A stretch of DNA of 6,972 bases from Archangium sp. (lineage in GTDB: Bacteria; Myxococcota; Myxococcia; Myxococcales; Myxococcaceae): positions 1 to 6,972 of the forward strand of contig JAEUJT010000093.1 of NCBI GenBank assembly GCA_016793525.1, written 5' to 3'. Numbering within the stretch: position 1 is the first letter of the stretch; each line of letters opens with the position of its first letter. The notes beneath the pieces are model-generated. The model saw only the letters and a program-made list of their open reading frames with translations. It did not search any database and was not told the DNA's origin. The translations under genes and the position numbers were made by a program. Below, piece after piece: positions 5,301 through 6,972 of the stretch.

Positions 5301-6646
5301 GCAAGCTGCACGCCGCCGACGGCCAGTCGTGGGACTGCACGGGCTCGTCGGTGAGCACCGGAGGCACCTGGCTCAGCACCCCCGACGCCACGGGCACGCC
5401 GCGCCGCAACGCCGCGCTCGGCTACTACCCCTGGTTGGACATGATGATCGTCCTCGGTGGGCGAGACGTCGACGGGAACCCCGTGACCGAAGCGCGGTCG
5501 TGCTCAGGCGGGTGGTTCATCCACGCCTACTCCGGTGTGCCGACCCGAGAAGGGGCGGCGACGGCCACCGAGTGGTGCGGCGACTCGCTCTTCGTCTTCG
5601 GTGGCTTGGACAGCACGGGCACGCCCACGCGGCAGGTCGACGAGTTCACCCGCGAGAGCGGCACGCCGTACTGGCGGCGCCACCCCGACAACCCGTTCAG
5701 CACCATGGCCTTCTCCACCGCCACGAGCGACTGCTCCAGCGGCCAGCGCCTCTTCACCCTCACCGGGGGCACGAGCGACGCGCGCGTGTACACCTTCAAC
5801 GCCGACACCGGGGTGTGGACGGTGAGCTCGCCCGCGCCTGCGCCTCCGGTGATGACGCAGGGCGCGTGGGCGCTCGACCCGGTCAGCAGCCAGGTGGTGC
5901 TCTTCGGCGGCGCGCAGGGCCCCACGCCGCTGGGCGACCTGTACCGCTACGCCGGCGGCGCCTTCACGCAGCTCAACCCCTCGCCCAGCCCCTCGGCGCG
6001 CGCGGGACCCTCGGCCATCACCAACCCGTACTCGCGCGCGCTCCACTGGGCCGAAGGGGAGACGGCCTCAGGCCCCACCGCCGAGAACTGGCGCTTCTAT
6101 AACCAGAGCACCTCACTCGAAGACGGAGGCACCGCGGCCGCTGGCTCCTGGCACCCGGCAGCGCCCAGCCCGACGCCAGCGGCCGGCTCCAGCGGAGCGT
6201 GGGGCGTGGGCTTCGGCGCGTGCACGTATGGCGGCTCGTCCGATGGCGGCCTCGCGACCAGCCCCGGGGCCACGCTCCGCTGCTACCGGCCGCCCGCTCG
6301 GCCGACGGAGCAGGGAGCGCTGCTCACCGTCGAGCTGCCCTTCGTCGGCACGTCCACCCCGGTGCGCCCGCAGTTCGACTTCACCGGCATGGCCTTCGCG
6401 TCGTCTGACGGCGGCGCGCAGCAGACGGCGGTGCGGCTCCTGGCGTGGACGGGCACGTCGTGGCGGGTGCTGGGCGAGGCCCTGGGCGATGGCGGCACGA
6501 ACGCCAGCGTCCGTTTCACGGGTGATGCGGGCGTCATGTCGGGCGGGCGGTTGTTCTTCGCCGTGGAGCACCCCACGTCGACCGACAACAACGACTCGGC
6601 GGCGAGAGTCTCCATCGACCACTTCGAGCTGCGGGTGATTCAGTGA
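2315..6646 (+). CDS. Giant lipoprotein with Ig-like repeats, kelch-type propeller and C-terminal beta domain
   Basis: 1443 residues. The start MRAMAVWAAVVLCGCDF is a short lipoprotein signal with lipobox L-C-G-C; Cys15 would be lipidated and Asp16 takes position +2. Residues about 31-947 form roughly nine Ig-like repeats of 95-113 residues; eight end in D-x-x-G-N (Asp at 110, 212, 415, 512, 607, 705, 818, 930), usually followed by a hinge ending in T/S-A-P. Residues about 1030-1250 contain four kelch-like double glycines (1048, 1096, 1151, 1198) preceded by hydrophobic strands such as MIVLGG and LFVFGG, suggesting an incomplete or divergent propeller. Residues about 1330-1443 are beta-rich and resemble a jelly-roll or sandwich domain. 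No catalytic motif is visible. Ig plus propeller proteins usually bind other proteins or glycans, so a surface adhesin or scaffold is the best guess. Ten DGG and four DAG tripeptides occur, all after residue 360. The frame is intact with no sign of decay, and the stop overlaps the next gene by 4 bases. Domain class is fairly sure; role is not known. Confidence 0.85.
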   Translation: MRAMAVWAAVVLCGCDFNLSLPPAFETDSTAPSFANPRLTPTAATRGTPVVFHFSTSEAVEAAPSLQVKVAGVNVAADCTANGLDVSCPFTVDAPAFAEGNGAIEVRATDLAGNASEPWLPALALRIDYTAPTITLRNAPLQVPQSTVLSFDVHPTEPLGLPPNIAVMPAASAWLNSPFSCSPATGDDFTCSATILGSAPFGTYTFGASGADVAGNRATSASSTVEVISAVAPISLRDALVTPSFSRGGQPVAVTFASAELITQCTVRLGSATGPTATSCQLAPNFLGCTCVLVIPTSGYEGPTTVLLDATNGSRVGHLETSVAIDLTAPVVTPFACTLLRSPVGTSDVVSVALAQLFDPIDGGTAFAQQGLQTVRLWGPDGGALLLAFDAGVDSVLVPDSIGASPQRVWCSALDTAGNESPKVLAINEDTAPPQVTSSSVVLTRNPVGTPDTVHALPGGIADAVSPLATFELRDGNNALLATGAYDGGGFGPVPVGSGTSAPKLVFLVATDKNGNATASQPVAGGDQTAPQLATGGAFIERRDAGVPDRVSLVNAYLPPGCVTASVRLARTSTGAAEVTWTPFGPDVLDMGTATNAPQRVWATATDKCGNTSSAVEIMAGADTVAPTTTASAASFVRNPVGQLDRVQVPVGTFPSPGCAVVTVELQPGDGGTESYAAPGPSSPIDQPVGTPTSAPRSVMLRPIDKCGNGGTFTQVPPGGDLSAPAVDTSKVGITRTPVGSVDSALSQPGAITGAPCAPVSVTLTNAAGGSFLDGGFGVGAAVTDAGTLPVLADGTFLAAAVGHTTLSLPALYLTARDKCGNVGPVTAGQLNADLAAPTVNASLLTVIDRVHPTPFDGGTGPDEIFGSAGAVSDAVSGPAMVVALGYADLFAYTSGGYNMVTTAALLPSGALPSVAVAPTSRYVGIAARDKAGNWSPSTTPGHVDLALSNAGATGTGTCCPDSGRVTLRCVRAPGKLSTASPVRSLMLRTRLGDVGKLHAADGQSWDCTGSSVSTGGTWLSTPDATGTPRRNAALGYYPWLDMMIVLGGRDVDGNPVTEARSCSGGWFIHAYSGVPTREGAATATEWCGDSLFVFGGLDSTGTPTRQVDEFTRESGTPYWRRHPDNPFSTMAFSTATSDCSSGQRLFTLTGGTSDARVYTFNADTGVWTVSSPAPAPPVMTQGAWALDPVSSQVVLFGGAQGPTPLGDLYRYAGGAFTQLNPSPSPSARAGPSAITNPYSRALHWAEGETASGPTAENWRFYNQSTSLEDGGTAAAGSWHPAAPSPTPAAGSSGAWGVGFGACTYGGSSDGGLATSPGATLRCYRPPARPTEQGALLTVELPFVGTSTPVRPQFDFTGMAFASSDGGAQQTAVRLLAWTGTSWRVLGEALGDGGTNASVRFTGDAGVMSGGRLFFAVEHPTSTDNNDSAARVSIDHFELRVIQ
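2405..3298 (+). repeat. N-terminal Ig-like repeats 1-3 (C-x(8-9)-C subtype)
   Basis: Residues about 31-328 of the large lipoprotein hold three repeats of about 100 residues. Each contains a close cysteine pair at an equivalent place: Cys79/88, Cys181/191 and Cys280/289, followed by a beta strand. Repeats 1 and 2 end in DLAGN and DVAGN; repeat 3 has a degenerate end (DATNGS at 309-314) and two extra cysteines (265, 291). The close spacing suggests a disulfide across a beta-hairpin. Boundaries are approximate. Confidence 0.6.
3299..5155 (+). repeat. Ig-like repeats 4-9 (PVG...DK-x-GN subtype)
   Basis: Residues about 329-947 form six longer-signature repeats. They share an early motif such as TRNPVGTPD, VRNPVGQLD or TRTPVGSVD, a middle strand such as VTVEL or VSVTL, a segment like SAPRSVM or NAPQRVW, and a closing DK-x-GN (DTAGN in the first). 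Three repeats carry DKCGN plus an upstream Cys (562/609, 659/707, 757/820), while those with DKNGN and DKAGN lack the partner and have a DAVS segment in its place. At the DNA level the 16-base word coding the closing motif is identical in the three cysteine-bearing copies. Confidence 0.65.
5402..6064 (+). repeat. Kelch-like propeller repeats
   Basis: Residues about 1030-1250 of the large lipoprotein show four blades by the kelch signature of a hydrophobic strand followed by Gly-Gly (1048-1049, 1096-1097, 1151-1152, 1198-1199), spaced 47-55 residues, with aromatic residues downstream such as DLYRY and VYTFN. A fifth, degenerate blade may lie around 1235-1250 (RALHWAEGE). A closed propeller normally needs five to seven blades, so the flanks probably supply further strands. 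Confidence 0.6.
6302..6643 (+). other. C-terminal beta-rich domain of the large lipoprotein
   Basis: Residues about 1330-1443 alternate short strands and turns (GALLTVELPF, TAVRLLAWTG, ASVRF, GRLFFAVEH, RVSIDHFELRV), a pattern suited to a beta-sandwich or jelly-roll like those in carbohydrate-binding or discoidin-type modules. It ends in a strand, with no LPxTG signal and no glycosylphosphatidyl- or PEP-CTERM-like tail. Family assignment is not possible by eye. Confidence 0.4.
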
Positions 6647-6972
6647 AGCGGCTCGCGCTGTGCCTCACGGTCCTCGGAGCGATGGCCGCCTCGGCCGCGC
6701 CGGCGAAGCCTGGGAAGGGCAAACCCAAAAAAGCTCCGGTCACGAAGCCTGCGCCAGAGCTCCCCGCCGCGCCAGCGCCCGTCGTCGCCCCGACGCCAGC
6801 TCCAGCTCCAGCTCCAGTGGCCGGGCCCGACGCCGAGGGCCGAATCAAGCTGGCGGTGTACGACTTCAAGGTCAACAACGTGTCGGTCGCGGCGGCGGAG
6901 GCGTTCAACTCGGTGCTGGCCGATTCCATCGCCAAGCTGGGCGTGTTTCAGGTCATCACGCCGCAGGCCATT
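6643..6972 (+). CDS. Secreted protein with Lys/Pro/Ala linker and CsgG/LpoB-like domain start (runs off right edge)
   Basis: GTG at 6643 overlaps the TGA of the large lipoprotein gene (GTGA) and opens 110 codons to the window end without a stop. The product starts MKRLALCLTVLGAMAASAAP: Lys2-Arg3, a hydrophobic core, and A-x-A signal peptidase I sites near residues 16-19. Residues 22-66 are a low-complexity Lys/Pro/Ala linker whose end is encoded by tandem CCAGCT hexamers. Residues 68-110 begin a folded domain with a beta-alpha-beta look: IKLAVYDF, then AEAFNSVLADSIAKLG, then FQVITPQAI. This matches the opening of CsgG-, LpoB- and TolB-N-like domains, common in periplasmic and outer-membrane proteins of myxobacteria. 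The 4-base overlap implies translational coupling, so this protein is probably made with the large lipoprotein. Family call is by pattern; only the start is visible. Confidence 0.75.
   Translation, partial: MKRLALCLTVLGAMAASAAPAKPGKGKPKKAPVTKPAPELPAAPAPVVAPTPAPAPAPVAGPDAEGRIKLAVYDFKVNNVSVAAAEAFNSVLADSIAKLGVFQVITPQAI
6796..6819 (+). repeat. CCAGCT hexanucleotide tandem repeat
   Basis: Three exact CCAGCT units (6796-6813) followed by a fourth diverged unit CCAGTG (6814-6819) encode Pro-Ala repeats in the linker of the last gene. Unit length is a multiple of three, so copy-number change would alter linker length without shifting the frame. Confidence 0.8.

Noticed and set aside
3872..5311. Long open frame on the minus strand opposite the Ig-like repeats
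   Set aside because: Its product is dominated by Arg, His, Gly and Ala with no motif, as expected for a frame opposite a high-GC gene; the plus-strand frame has repeated domains and a signal peptide.

Overview
The window is high-GC DNA (roughly 70% G+C by eye) with strong third-position G/C, packed genes, almost no usable Shine-Dalgarno sequences, and exported proteins rich in Asp-Gly-Gly and Asp-Ala-Gly tripeptides. Together these point to a myxobacterium or a close relative (Myxococcota); that assignment is inference from style, not from a marker gene.

Layout. Bases 1-72 hold the first 24 codons of a lipoprotein gene on the minus strand that runs off the left edge. An 87-base divergent intergenic region (73-159) follows. 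From there everything reads rightward: an HD-domain-like cytoplasmic protein (about 160-1494), a secreted protein with a proline-rich linker and a predicted outer-membrane beta-barrel (1520-2281), a very large lipoprotein of 1443 residues built from about nine Ig-like repeats, a kelch-type propeller and a C-terminal beta-rich domain (2315-6646), and the first 110 codons of a secreted protein whose mature start resembles CsgG/LpoB/TolB-N-type domains (6643 to the right edge). Gaps between the rightward genes are 25 and 33 bases, then a 4-base GTGA overlap, so they could form one operon or two overlapping transcription units. No RNA genes, CRISPR arrays, insertion sequences or clear terminators were seen, and no gene-free stretch exceeds 300 bases.

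How it may work together. Four of the five products carry export signals: two lipoproteins, one predicted outer-membrane barrel and one periplasmic or outer-membrane-associated protein. This reads as a cell-envelope or surface-display locus. The large lipoprotein could be a surface adhesin or binding scaffold, and the protein translated in overlap with it is its most likely partner. The role of the HD-like protein is unknown, and its link to the envelope genes may be only positional.

The most notable details are: (i) two disulfide-bearing subtypes of Ig-like repeat in the large lipoprotein, where cysteines are gained or lost in pairs; (ii) an identical GGTACACT box just before two start codons, suggesting leaderless or near-leaderless transcripts; (iii) two edge-truncated genes, at the left and right ends, recognised from their signal peptides.
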